The position numbers and the translations under genes are program-made. Positions 51,709 to 60,896 of a stretch of DNA of 64,000 nt are shown here, piece after piece (the stretch's first letter is position 1; every line of letters begins with the position of its first letter). This stretch comes from OLB6 sp964467455. GTDB taxonomy: Bacteria > Bacteroidota > Ignavibacteria > Kapaibacteriales > Kapaibacteriaceae. A model generated the notes under the pieces. The model was given only the letters and a program-made list of their open reading frames with translations, made no database searches and was not told the DNA's origin. The DNA is taken from the NCBI GenBank assembly GCA_964467455.1, contig CAYXQJ010000006.1:1-64000 (forward strand). Direction: 5' to 3'.

Positions 51709-52146
51709 ATGACACCAACCACAGACCACAAACTAAAAACCATAAAAAACAGCGACCGTGCCCCTGAACCAGTCGGAGCGTATCCGCATGCGGTGCAGGT
51801 GGGGAACATGTTGTACCTCAGCGGGGTCGGACCGCGGGAACGGGGGAAGAAGGAGATCCCGGGGGTGACGCTGGGTGCTGATGGACAGGTGGTGGACTAT
51901 GACATCACGGAACAAACGCTGTCGGTGTTCCGCAACATCCGCTACATCATCGAAGATGCCGGTGCGAAGTGGGAGAACATCATCGACGTACAGGTCTACT
52001 TGACCAACATGAAGAAGGATTTTCCGGTGTTCAACAAGCTGTATGCCGAACATTTCGCCGGCGTGAACGCCTGCCGTACCACGGTGGAGATCGGGGCACT
52101 ACCGACACCTATTGCCGTAGAATTGAAAGTGATCGCACTGTTATGA
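51709..52146 (+). CDS. RidA-family protein, probable 2-aminomuconate deaminase
   Basis: A 145-residue YjgF/RidA-fold protein. The conserved Arg lies in NACRTTVEIGALPTP, and APEPVGAYPHAVQVGNMLYLSG matches the family opening. RidA relatives next to aminomuconic-semialdehyde dehydrogenases are 2-aminomuconate deaminases (AmnD/NbaF); the generic RidA enamine-deaminase role remains possible. It lies 32 nt after the ALDH, the gap filled with GTAGCGAGTAGCAAG repeats. Its TGA overlaps the start of the next giant protein. Confidence 0.82.
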   Translation: MTPTTDHKLKTIKNSDRAPEPVGAYPHAVQVGNMLYLSGVGPRERGKKEIPGVTLGADGQVVDYDITEQTLSVFRNIRYIIEDAGAKWENIIDVQVYLTNMKKDFPVFNKLYAEHFAGVNACRTTVEIGALPTPIAVELKVIALL

Positions 52147-55100
52147 TGAAGTTCCTTCGTTTGATCGTGCTGGCGGCGGCAGCGGTGTGTGCAAGCACTA
52201 TCGCGTCGGCGCAACCACGGATCTCCTATCTGTTGCCTGACCTGGGCACCACACGATTTGCCACGTATGTGGAGTTCATCGGACCAGCGAGCGTCGAAGG
52301 CAACTTCGGCAACGACGGTTTCTATTTGAACAATGCCGGTGATGCCGTTCGTGTGCGTTGTGCACGGCCGGCCGACACCAACCTCGTCAAGATCGGTCCG
52401 GCAGTGGTGAGCTGGCGAGGCCGGATGGTGAGCACCCACATCTTTGTGCTCCCGACCGTCGCCCCCAACTCCGATCAGTGGGATCAACTGCAGCCGCAGT
52501 TCCGCATCCCGGTGGTTGTTGAAGTCAATGGACAGGTCTCGAACGCTGATACGTTTTATATCGTTCGGCCCTTCGCTTTCGGAGACCGCAGGACGGACGG
52601 CAATCGCGTGCTCGGTGAGACCACACTCGGAAGACGCTCACGTCGTGGTGCGATGATCGTCGACTCGATGGTCCTTGCCGCCAATGCCTCGTACAACGTC
52701 AGCACATTGGACTGTGACCCATCAACGCCGGGTAATCAAGGGTTGTTGCCCTTCACGCTGTTGGCCGTGCGCAATATCTCTGGTAGCAACGGCACAGAGA
52801 TCCACGCCGATGCCAACGGCATCGATGGTGGTCCGGGCGGCGGTGGTGGCGGCGGACCGTATGCCAACTTCGCCTTGGGTTCTTCGAACCGCGGCGGACG
52901 CGGTGGCAATGGATTTACGGGTGGCGGACCCGGTGGCTATAACAACAACAACATCCCGCTGGCCCCATCGAATGAAAAACAGAAGCCGGGCATCGGTTCG
53001 GGTGAAGATCTTGCAAAGAACAATGCCAACACCACCGGCAGTGCATCCCTGAACGGCCTTGGTGGTGGTAAGTCGTCAGGTAACTATGAGAACGCCGGCG
53101 GCGGCACGGGTCATCCCTTTGCACAGAGTGGAGATGCCTGCGTTGATCGCAACACGTGCGATCTTCCCGGTGGATATGGCGGTGGCACCGGTGTGCGTGA
53201 AGGTGAACGCGGTGGTGGCGGCGGCTTTGGTACGGCGGGTGAGTCGGCCACCAATCGACAGAACGGCGGCAAGGTTCATGGTAACGACTGTCTGGTTCCT
53301 CTTGCCGGTGGCTCCGGCGGCGCGAGTGGTAATCCATCGGGGACAGACTTCGCCAGTGCCGGCGGCGGCGGCGGCGGTGCAGTATCGATCCACGGTGAAC
53401 GTCTCGCCAACTTCGACGTGTTTGCGCGCGGTGATTCACCGTCGGCACAAGACACCCGCGGCGGTGCCGGCTCCGGCGGCGGCGTGATCTTGGGCATGCG
53501 ACTCGACAATACCGGATTTGGCTTTGTGTCGTCGCAGATCGGTTCCCGTCAAGGCCCCGGCTTCCTTGAAGGCGGGCGCGGTCGTGCTCGCTACGACGCT
53601 CGTGTGCCGAACTCTTCATCGTATTATGTCGGCCCCCTAACCGATACCTTGACCGCATCCTTACGTGATGTGTCCCTCACGGGTGATGGTGATGGCTCTG
53701 ATCTGTTCATCTATGTGAAGGGGCTGAATGGTCCGTGGATCGTGATCGACACGGTCACGGGCTATACCGGTTTGTGGAGGAGTAACTTTCGTCTGCCGGG
53801 ATCGGATACGGTCTACTTCGTTGCCGTTGGACAGCAGATCGCCATTCCGAATCGCACACAGTATGTGCATGATCCCGGTGTGGTGCTCTCGCAGTCGGCA
53901 TGGAACATCATTCGTCTGTTCGGTCCGCCGCAGTTGCGGGCACCGAGCACGGTCGATCTTGGTGTGTTCAAATGTCCGGGCGACCTCGTGCTGGATACCA
54001 TCACGATCACGAATCTTGGTGAGTCGCCGTTGGAGATCAACAACCCGACATGGACGGGTGATCCGGGGTTCCGCATCGTGAGTCCGACGATCTTCCCCGA
54101 CACCATCATCACGAACTCGTCAAAGCAATACATCATCGGCTATACGGCACCGATCGGTATTCAGGGTGTGCAGAACGGTCGGCTGTTGTTAGAGCATAAC
54201 GACACGACAGGACCGGCACGTCCATGGCCGATCGATGTGCGTGTTGATGTGCGCCCCTACAATGTCGAATACGTATGGCGTGGCATCACCGGCGACACGA
54301 TCGATCTTGGCTTCTTGTGTTTAGGTACGCCGTTGGTGGATCAGGTGACGGTGACGAATATTGGTCTCGACCCTGTTCTGCTGGATAGTTATCAAACAGG
54401 TGATCCTTCGTTGTTGACGGTTTCTGCCAATCTCCCGTTCCAAGTTGACCCAACACTTTCGCGAAACCTCGGTCTCAACTTCACCGCACGTCGCATTGGT
54501 CCGGCGATCGTCCCAACGTTCCTTTATATCGATGGTTGTTCACAACCGGATACGTTGTGGGTACGTTTTGAAGGTGTTGCATCGCAGATCACGTTGATCG
54601 GCAGTGGTCAATTCGGCAATGTAGTTGTTGGCACGTCTCGTGAGATTGTACTTGAAGTCCGTAATGATGGGTCATGTGATCTCGACATTCCAACCATCCC
54701 GCCGGTGATCCCTCCGTTCCGACTGGTGTCGGCTGCGCCGCCACCACCAACGATACTCCGGCCCGGAACGTCGATGTTCTTACGGTATGAGTTCACGCCG
54801 ATGGTGAACGGTCCGGCCACGCAGTCGTTCTATCTAAGATCCATTGCTTTCGAACGTTCATGCGCCGACAGTATTCCTATCATTCTTGTTGGCAACGGCA
54901 TCTCGGCGAAGGTCGTCGCAGATCCGGGCTCATTGAACTTTGCTGTCATCACGTCGTGTGAACGTGACACCCTTTCACTCGTCATCAAGAACGATGGAAC
55001 GGTCGATGTGACGTTGTTGTATCCGGCGTTTATCAACGGCGCTGATGCTCCTGACTTCTCGGTGCTGACGCAGCCGCGTGCAGATACGGTGATCCCGCCT

Positions 55101-56891
55101 GGTGGCAGTGCGATCTATGAAGTGGTGTTCTCGCCATCGTCTAGCGTCAACGCTAACCGGTCGGCCATCCTCAATGTTCGCACCGATGCTGTCGGTGCTT
55201 CGGAGGTGAACGTACCTCTCAACGGTAGGCGCATCGCGATCGACGTGCAGGGACCGCGTATCATCGATCTTGGACTGATCCCGGTCGGAACGGCGTCGTC
55301 ATCAACGGCAACCTACACCAATGCCACCGGCGTTGCAGTGACCGTGTCACGGGTCACCTCATCAACAACTCAGGTAACCCCGGCACCAAACACCTTTACG
55401 ATGGCAGTTGCTGCGACCCAAGATGTTGTGGTGACCGTGATCCCCAATTCGGAAGGGGCAGGTGAAGATACACTATGGTTCGCTACGGACGATCCTTGTG
55501 CTGATTCGTTCTCGGTGATCGTACGTTGGACGGCAGAGACCGGCGATCTAAGCGTGCAAAATGCACTTCCGTTCGGAGTGCTAAGCAACTGCGAACAGAG
55601 ACGCGACTCCGTGATCGTTGCGAACACCGGTAGTGTGCCGGTCGATCTTATCGACGTTGTCATCAACGGCACCGATGCAAGTCTCTTCACATTGGAAGAT
55701 CCAGCAGTGGTAACCAATGTGACGCTTGATGTTGGTGATTCGGCCATCCTCTATGTGATCTTTGATCCGCGCGGCAGCACGGACGGTCTGAAGACCGCCG
55801 AGATCACGATCCGCGCACGGATCAACAATCAGCCAACACCATTCATCACGCAGGTCACCGGAACTCGCCGAACAACCATTCCATCAGCGCCGGGCAGCGT
55901 GGCTTTCGGCCTCGTTGATATCGCCACGACGAGTGCACAGACCGTCACCATCGTCAATACAGGTGCAGATCCTGTTCGCGTCTCGCGCATCTATGTGCTG
56001 GGAACGTCGGGTGGTATGTTCGCCGTCACTCCGCCGGGACTTCCCGTCACGTTGCAGCCAAGTGAGCGCATCGACCTGCGCGTCGAGTTCACGCCGGCAG
56101 ATAAGATCGCCTACGTTGACACGCTCTTGGTCGAGTTTGATCAACCGTGCGCTGATGTGAGCCCGATCCCGCTCAGCGGCACCGGTCGTTTGAACGTCGA
56201 GATCGCCATCTACATGCCAAAGATGAATATCGATCCGACAGATGACGATGCACGACTTCCGATCACAGCGCGTATCGTAACAGGGTCGGCAACGACAGCA
56301 ACGGTCGATCTCACCATGTCGATCTTGATCGACGGACCGGTATTCGTCGCGCGATCGCTCTCAACTGGAACGATCACCCGAAACGAAGTTGTGGGAGGAT
56401 TCACAGAGATCGAATGCTCGTTGCCAAACGTCACCATCGGTGCAACAGAAGGCACGCTTGTGGAGATCATCGGTCAAGCAACGATCGGTCCGGTCGATTC
56501 TGCAACGATCGATCTCGTCGCTGCTACGGCATTGTCTCAGGGCGCTCCGATGAATGTTCGGCTCTACGACGGTGTGCTCCGTTTGGAGATCTGTCAAGAG
56601 GGCGGACCAAGACTTGTCACACGATCCGGCTGGTTAGGGATCACTGTTGCACCACAGCCGGCAGACGAGCAAATGCAGATCACATGCCATGTCTACGAAG
56701 TTGGCCCACACTTGGTTGAGATATTGGATGCCACCGGACAGGTGATCTTTGATGAGTGGTGGAATCATGCTCAGGGTGATCCGCCAAAGGTGTTCGAAGT
56801 TGACACACGTTCGTTCGGTTCTGGTGTCTATGTGATCAGACTGTCCACCCCAACACGCCAGAAGTCGACGACGGCGTTGATCGTACATTGA
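52143..56891 (+). CDS. Giant Gly-rich/ASH-repeat T9SS-secreted protein
   Basis: A 1,582-residue exported protein starting at an ATG pair overlapping the RidA stop (52143). Signal peptide LRLIVLAAAAVCASTIASAQ. A strongly Gly-rich stretch (about residues 225-470; GGPGGGGGGGPYAN, GRGGNGFTGGGPGG) resembles flexible stalks. Then come many ASH/choice-of-anchor D Ig repeats (ITNLGESPLEINNPTWTG, VVGTSREIVLEVRNDGSCD, and several 'P-G-x-S-x-V-x-F-x-P' units). The C-terminus (LGITVAPQPADEQMQIT ... YVIRLSTPTRQKS) is a T9SS type-A tail. It probably forms a long surface filament or stalk, adjacent to an OmpA protein that could anchor it. Confidence 0.83.
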   Translation: MMKFLRLIVLAAAAVCASTIASAQPRISYLLPDLGTTRFATYVEFIGPASVEGNFGNDGFYLNNAGDAVRVRCARPADTNLVKIGPAVVSWRGRMVSTHIFVLPTVAPNSDQWDQLQPQFRIPVVVEVNGQVSNADTFYIVRPFAFGDRRTDGNRVLGETTLGRRSRRGAMIVDSMVLAANASYNVSTLDCDPSTPGNQGLLPFTLLAVRNISGSNGTEIHADANGIDGGPGGGGGGGPYANFALGSSNRGGRGGNGFTGGGPGGYNNNNIPLAPSNEKQKPGIGSGEDLAKNNANTTGSASLNGLGGGKSSGNYENAGGGTGHPFAQSGDACVDRNTCDLPGGYGGGTGVREGERGGGGGFGTAGESATNRQNGGKVHGNDCLVPLAGGSGGASGNPSGTDFASAGGGGGGAVSIHGERLANFDVFARGDSPSAQDTRGGAGSGGGVILGMRLDNTGFGFVSSQIGSRQGPGFLEGGRGRARYDARVPNSSSYYVGPLTDTLTASLRDVSLTGDGDGSDLFIYVKGLNGPWIVIDTVTGYTGLWRSNFRLPGSDTVYFVAVGQQIAIPNRTQYVHDPGVVLSQSAWNIIRLFGPPQLRAPSTVDLGVFKCPGDLVLDTITITNLGESPLEINNPTWTGDPGFRIVSPTIFPDTIITNSSKQYIIGYTAPIGIQGVQNGRLLLEHNDTTGPARPWPIDVRVDVRPYNVEYVWRGITGDTIDLGFLCLGTPLVDQVTVTNIGLDPVLLDSYQTGDPSLLTVSANLPFQVDPTLSRNLGLNFTARRIGPAIVPTFLYIDGCSQPDTLWVRFEGVASQITLIGSGQFGNVVVGTSREIVLEVRNDGSCDLDIPTIPPVIPPFRLVSAAPPPPTILRPGTSMFLRYEFTPMVNGPATQSFYLRSIAFERSCADSIPIILVGNGISAKVVADPGSLNFAVITSCERDTLSLVIKNDGTVDVTLLYPAFINGADAPDFSVLTQPRADTVIPPGGSAIYEVVFSPSSSVNANRSAILNVRTDAVGASEVNVPLNGRRIAIDVQGPRIIDLGLIPVGTASSSTATYTNATGVAVTVSRVTSSTTQVTPAPNTFTMAVAATQDVVVTVIPNSEGAGEDTLWFATDDPCADSFSVIVRWTAETGDLSVQNALPFGVLSNCEQRRDSVIVANTGSVPVDLIDVVINGTDASLFTLEDPAVVTNVTLDVGDSAILYVIFDPRGSTDGLKTAEITIRARINNQPTPFITQVTGTRRTTIPSAPGSVAFGLVDIATTSAQTVTIVNTGADPVRVSRIYVLGTSGGMFAVTPPGLPVTLQPSERIDLRVEFTPADKIAYVDTLLVEFDQPCADVSPIPLSGTGRLNVEIAIYMPKMNIDPTDDDARLPITARIVTGSATTATVDLTMSILIDGPVFVARSLSTGTITRNEVVGGFTEIECSLPNVTIGATEGTLVEIIGQATIGPVDSATIDLVAATALSQGAPMNVRLYDGVLRLEICQEGGPRLVTRSGWLGITVAPQPADEQMQITCHVYEVGPHLVEILDATGQVIFDEWWNHAQGDPPKVFEVDTRSFGSGVYVIRLSTPTRQKSTTALIVH

Positions 56892-56899
56892 AGCCTATT

Positions 56900-59068
56900 A
56901 TGAGATCCATCTTACATTCGTTCCTTGTTGTTGCATTGTGTTGTCTTTTGGTGCCGCCACTTTGGGGCCAAGACACAATGATCGACGACAGTACCGGCCG
57001 AACAACATATCTCAGACTGTATGTTGGCGGCTACGGTGCTTTGGGTATCAACTACCATTCAGCGGCATTCGGCGCACTTCCGGGCACGGTCTCCTGTTGT
57101 GGTGAGCTGCAGAATCAGACAGCGCTAGCACCGGCGGTCGCCGCCTTTATTGAAGTGCCGATCATCAAGGACCTTCGCCTTCACACTCGGGTTGGTTACA
57201 CCACGATTGGTGCTACTCTCACGACGTCTGAGTCGATCGGCAATGAGCCGGTCTTGGACGATGGAGCCGTACCCACGCCGGTGCGGCAAGATGTGCTTGT
57301 TGAGTATTCGTTGGATGCGGCCTTGCCAATGATCTCGATCGAACCCACCGTTGGATATCAGTTTGTTGACCGCTTCTGGGGCAGCATTGGTGTACGGGCA
57401 GGGTATCTGATCGGTCCCACCTACGAGCAAAAGGAGACGTTGCAGCAACCTGAAGGATACACGTTTCTTGACGGAAGTGCCGTACGTAACCAGAGTTCAG
57501 GTGCGATCCCGGAGGCGAACTCACTCCAGTTTCATGCCGTTGTCGGCTTGAGTTATGAATTGTTCACTCGATCAACCTTCTCGTTGTCACCGGAGGTGCG
57601 GTATTTCCTTCCTCTTACGGCGATAAGCTCAGTTGACTGGCGCGTTCAATCGTTGCAGATCGGCGTCATGTTTCGCCACGGTATCTACACTCCGAAGGAG
57701 CCAACGATCATTCGAGACACCGTTGTGGTTCGCGATACGGTCATTGTTGAGAAGCCCAATCTTCGTAACGAAGGCACGTATCTTTCCGAGACAACGTTCT
57801 CCGATCTCACCCGTGATGATGGTGACATGCGGTTGATCACAACAACGAAGACAGAAACGTATGTCAAGGAGGTACGAAAGGCCTTCCAGCCGTTGCTCCA
57901 GTTAGCATTTGCAACCGTCCAGGACGGCAATCGTGTACCACTCGACAGCATCAGGATCGAAGAGCGCGACGTGATCGAGAGTTATCCATTGCTGCCGCAA
58001 GTCTTCTTCCAAACAGGAAGCAGCGCATTGGACAGTACGTCGCAGATCCTTCTTGATGAAGACGGAGTCAAGGATTTTAGGGTCATGGACTTGCAACGTG
58101 ACCAGATCGACGTGTACAGAAATCTCTTGAATGTCATCGGTTACCGCCTCTCGAAAGATCCCGCAGCGAAGATGCGTATCGATGGCCACACGGACAATGT
58201 TGATATTGAAAAGAACGACAGAGTACTCGGTCGTCGGCGCGCAGAGGCAGTTCGCGACTATCTGGTTAACATGTGGAAGATCGAGCCGTCACGCCTTACA
58301 GTGGAAGGTCACACGCTCCCCGATAAACCTGCAAATCAGAACACGGAAGACGGCAAAGGTGAGAATAGACGCGTCGAGTTCAACGTAACGGACCTCTCGA
58401 TCCTTGAGCCCGTAGAGTTTCGTCAGAGGGACCTTGTTGTGTCGCCTACGTCCGTGAGCATCCGTCCCACTGTGCAGAATGGTCAAGATATCAGCTCATG
58501 GAACATCGATGTTGTTCAAGGAGCGTCAAAACTGACCTCGTTTAGTGGCACCGGAAGGCCGGAACCAGTACAGTGGGAGTCCGCTGATCCCAATGCACGG
58601 CCGCGAACTGACAAGCCGGTTGTTGCAAAACTCACCGTGGCTAACGAATTGGGGCAAACCTTCACGTCCGACGCTGCTGTCGAGGTTGACTACGTCACCT
58701 TGCAATTGATGAAGTCGTCGACGGAAGGGGGCAAGCTGATCGAGAAGTATTCGCTCATCGTGTTCGACTACAATTCGGCAACGCTGAACGCATCGAACCA
58801 ACGATTGATGGATCGCGTGCGTGACCGCATTCAGCCAGAGTCGAAGGTGAAGATCCTCGGCTTTGCCGACCGTCAGGGCAAGCCCGAATACAACCGCGAG
58901 CTTGCACGCCGTCGATGCGTCGAAGCGCAACGAGTCCTCGGTCTGCCGGACTCACAAGTCACCATCGAACCCGTTGGTTCCGACACCTTGTTGTTCAACA
59001 ACGATCTCCCGGAAGGGCGATCCTATTCGCGGACGGTGCAGATTGTTATCGAAACACCGGTACGGTAG
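56900..59068 (+). CDS. Outer-membrane protein with two OmpA-like C-terminal domains
   Basis: A 722-residue exported protein (signal RSILHSFLVVALCCLLVPPLWGQ). A beta-barrel-like N-terminal half (WGSIGVRAGYLIGPT; RSTFSLSPEVRYFLPLTAISS) is followed by one OmpA/MotB domain (DGHTDNVDIEKNDRVLGRRR) and, near the end, a second one (GFADRQGKPEYNRELARRR). The two peptidoglycan-binding domains are unusual and suggest firm anchoring. ATG at 56900 is preferred; a TTG at 56888 overlapping the upstream stop is possible. It lies directly downstream of the giant protein, hinting at a joint surface assembly. Confidence 0.85.
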   Translation: MRSILHSFLVVALCCLLVPPLWGQDTMIDDSTGRTTYLRLYVGGYGALGINYHSAAFGALPGTVSCCGELQNQTALAPAVAAFIEVPIIKDLRLHTRVGYTTIGATLTTSESIGNEPVLDDGAVPTPVRQDVLVEYSLDAALPMISIEPTVGYQFVDRFWGSIGVRAGYLIGPTYEQKETLQQPEGYTFLDGSAVRNQSSGAIPEANSLQFHAVVGLSYELFTRSTFSLSPEVRYFLPLTAISSVDWRVQSLQIGVMFRHGIYTPKEPTIIRDTVVVRDTVIVEKPNLRNEGTYLSETTFSDLTRDDGDMRLITTTKTETYVKEVRKAFQPLLQLAFATVQDGNRVPLDSIRIEERDVIESYPLLPQVFFQTGSSALDSTSQILLDEDGVKDFRVMDLQRDQIDVYRNLLNVIGYRLSKDPAAKMRIDGHTDNVDIEKNDRVLGRRRAEAVRDYLVNMWKIEPSRLTVEGHTLPDKPANQNTEDGKGENRRVEFNVTDLSILEPVEFRQRDLVVSPTSVSIRPTVQNGQDISSWNIDVVQGASKLTSFSGTGRPEPVQWESADPNARPRTDKPVVAKLTVANELGQTFTSDAAVEVDYVTLQLMKSSTEGGKLIEKYSLIVFDYNSATLNASNQRLMDRVRDRIQPESKVKILGFADRQGKPEYNRELARRRCVEAQRVLGLPDSQVTIEPVGSDTLLFNNDLPEGRSYSRTVQIVIETPVR

Positions 59069-59089
59069 GAGTAGTGAGATAGTAGCTAG

Positions 59090-59124
59090 CAGAGAGCAGC
59101 GAGTCAAGATATCGCTGCTCTCTG
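59090..59124. other. Perfect 13-bp hairpin before the substrate-binding gene
   Basis: Arms CAGAGAGCAGCGA (59090-59102) and TCGCTGCTCTCTG (59112-59124) pair fully around a 9-nt loop (GTCAAGATA). No T-run follows. The proposed GTG start of the next gene overlaps the right arm, so folding could hide its start; the arms resemble the dispersed AGCAGCGAG words. Confidence 0.65.
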
Positions 59125-60863
59125 TGTTCTATCTGCTTGCCCCTTGCACCTTCCTCACCCTTGCATCCTTGCTTTCGGCTTGCACCGAGCCCGGCTACCC
59201 CGAAGGCGACCTCGGTCCGGCTGCCGGCGGCAAGAAGGCAGGCGGCATTTATCGTGTGAATGAGACCGGTGAACTGAGCTCCCTGGATCCGCCACGGATC
59301 AACGATGTCACGTCGTCGCATGTCTGTTTGAACATCTTTGACAATCTGATCAACTTCGACGCCGACCTCAACATCGCGCCGGAGCTGGCGGACTCGTTCA
59401 CGATCGGTGACGATGGTACAACGTACACGTACCACTTGCGCACCGATGTCTACTTTCACGACGATGCATGTTTCCCCAACGGCAGGGGACGTCGGTTCGT
59501 TGCTGACGATGTGAAATATTCCTTCACGCGTGTCTGCGACATTCGTGTCGGCACGAAGAACTTCGACTACTTCCGCGACAAGGTCGTTGGTGCGAGTGAA
59601 TATTTCGACGCCACGCGAGAGGTCTTCCGCAACGGCGGTGCACTCAAGGTCAACAACATTCCCGGCTTCGTCGTTGTCAACGACTCCACGTTCCAGATCA
59701 AGTTGACGAAACCCTTCGCCCCTTTCGAGAATTATCCGGCGCTTACGGGCATGGCCATCCATTGTCGGGAAGCCGTGGAGAAATATGGCAAGGACGTCTC
59801 CGAACATCCTGTCGGCACCGGTCCGTTTCAATTCGTCTCGTGGGCACCGGATCGTGAGTTGATCTTGAAGCGCAATCCGCGATATTGGCGACGCGATGAA
59901 CACGGCAATCGTCTGCCGCTGCTTGATGGCGTGCGATTCTCCTTCATGAAGGATGACAAACTGCAGTTGTTGGAGTTCGCCGCAGGGAAGTTGGAAGAAT
60001 CGTATCGCATCCCGAACGAGTTCTTTGCCAACATCGTTGACGAGAACAAGAATCCGACAGGGAAGTTCTCGAAGTTCAAGTTGTTGCATGTGCCTGCATT
60101 GTCGACGCAGTTCTACGGCATGCTCACGATCGACCCGCTCTTCAAGGACGTCCGCATTCGCAAGGCCATCAACATGGCCATCGACCGTCGACGCATCATC
60201 CGTTACGTCTTGCACGGTCAAGCTGCCGGTCCTGCCGAACACGGCCTTGTTCCTTCCAGCATGCCCGGTTACGACTATGACTCTGTCCGCGGCTATCGCT
60301 ACGATCCCGAGCAGGCACGTCGACTTCTCGCCGAGGCAGGCTATCCCGATGGCAAAGGCCTTCCCGAGATCACCCTCCAATTGAATGCAGGGGGCGGGCG
60401 GAACGTCTCCATTGCCGAAGCCATTCAAGGCATGTTGAAAGAGAACCTCAACATCAGCATCAAGTTGTTGCAAGTGGAGTTCGCCCAACATCTCGAGCAG
60501 ATCGATGCCGGCCATGCGCCCTTCTATCGTCTGGGTTGGGTGGCCGACTATCCCGATCCGGAATCGTTCTTGAACCTTTTTTATGGCAAGATCGTGCCGG
60601 CATCAGGCGGCATTAGTCCGATCAACCATGTGCGTTTTCGCAATGCCGAGTTTGATGCTGCGTTCGAGAAGGCCATGACGACCACGGATCGTCAGGAGCG
60701 CATGCGCCTATATCGTGTTGCCGAACAGATCGCCATCGACCATGCACCGATGCTGCTGATCATGCACGATGAAGATTACCGCTTCATCCAACCCTATGTG
60801 ATGGACTATCCCAACAACGCCATGGACCGTTTGCGGTTGCATGGTGTGTGGTTTAACCGGTAG
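59124..60863 (+). CDS. Peptide/oligopeptide ABC transporter substrate-binding lipoprotein
   Basis: A 579-residue SBP family 5 protein (OppA/DppA type) that binds peptides outside the inner membrane. The lipobox LLSAC puts the modified Cys at residue 20 when translation starts at GTG 59124; no ATG is nearby. Core motifs are SLDPPRINDVTSS, LRTDVYFHDDA, ADDVKYSFTRV, VGTGPFQFVSWAPD, DVRIRKAINMAIDRRRI and YRLGWVADYPDPESFLNLFY. No permease or ATPase gene follows in this window. Its leader overlaps the CACCTTCCTCACCCTTGCAT repeat family, and a hairpin covers the start, so the exact start is uncertain. Confidence 0.87.
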   Translation: MFYLLAPCTFLTLASLLSACTEPGYPEGDLGPAAGGKKAGGIYRVNETGELSSLDPPRINDVTSSHVCLNIFDNLINFDADLNIAPELADSFTIGDDGTTYTYHLRTDVYFHDDACFPNGRGRRFVADDVKYSFTRVCDIRVGTKNFDYFRDKVVGASEYFDATREVFRNGGALKVNNIPGFVVVNDSTFQIKLTKPFAPFENYPALTGMAIHCREAVEKYGKDVSEHPVGTGPFQFVSWAPDRELILKRNPRYWRRDEHGNRLPLLDGVRFSFMKDDKLQLLEFAAGKLEESYRIPNEFFANIVDENKNPTGKFSKFKLLHVPALSTQFYGMLTIDPLFKDVRIRKAINMAIDRRRIIRYVLHGQAAGPAEHGLVPSSMPGYDYDSVRGYRYDPEQARRLLAEAGYPDGKGLPEITLQLNAGGGRNVSIAEAIQGMLKENLNISIKLLQVEFAQHLEQIDAGHAPFYRLGWVADYPDPESFLNLFYGKIVPASGGISPINHVRFRNAEFDAAFEKAMTTTDRQERMRLYRVAEQIAIDHAPMLLIMHDEDYRFIQPYVMDYPNNAMDRLRLHGVWFNR

Positions 60864-60893
60864 AGGGTAGAGGGTAGAGGGTAGAGGGTAGAG
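60862..60893. repeat. GAGGGTA tandem repeat
   Basis: Four tandem gagggta heptamers (tagagggtagagggtagag...) directly after the SBP stop and before the polymerase stop; same G-rich class as 46628 and 34146 arrays. Confidence 0.8.
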
Positions 60894-60896
60894 TCT

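Noticed and set aside
59046..60515. 489-codon open frame on the minus strand opposite the peptide SBP
   Set aside because: It is antisense to a protein with clear SBP motifs and has no domain or ribosome site of its own.
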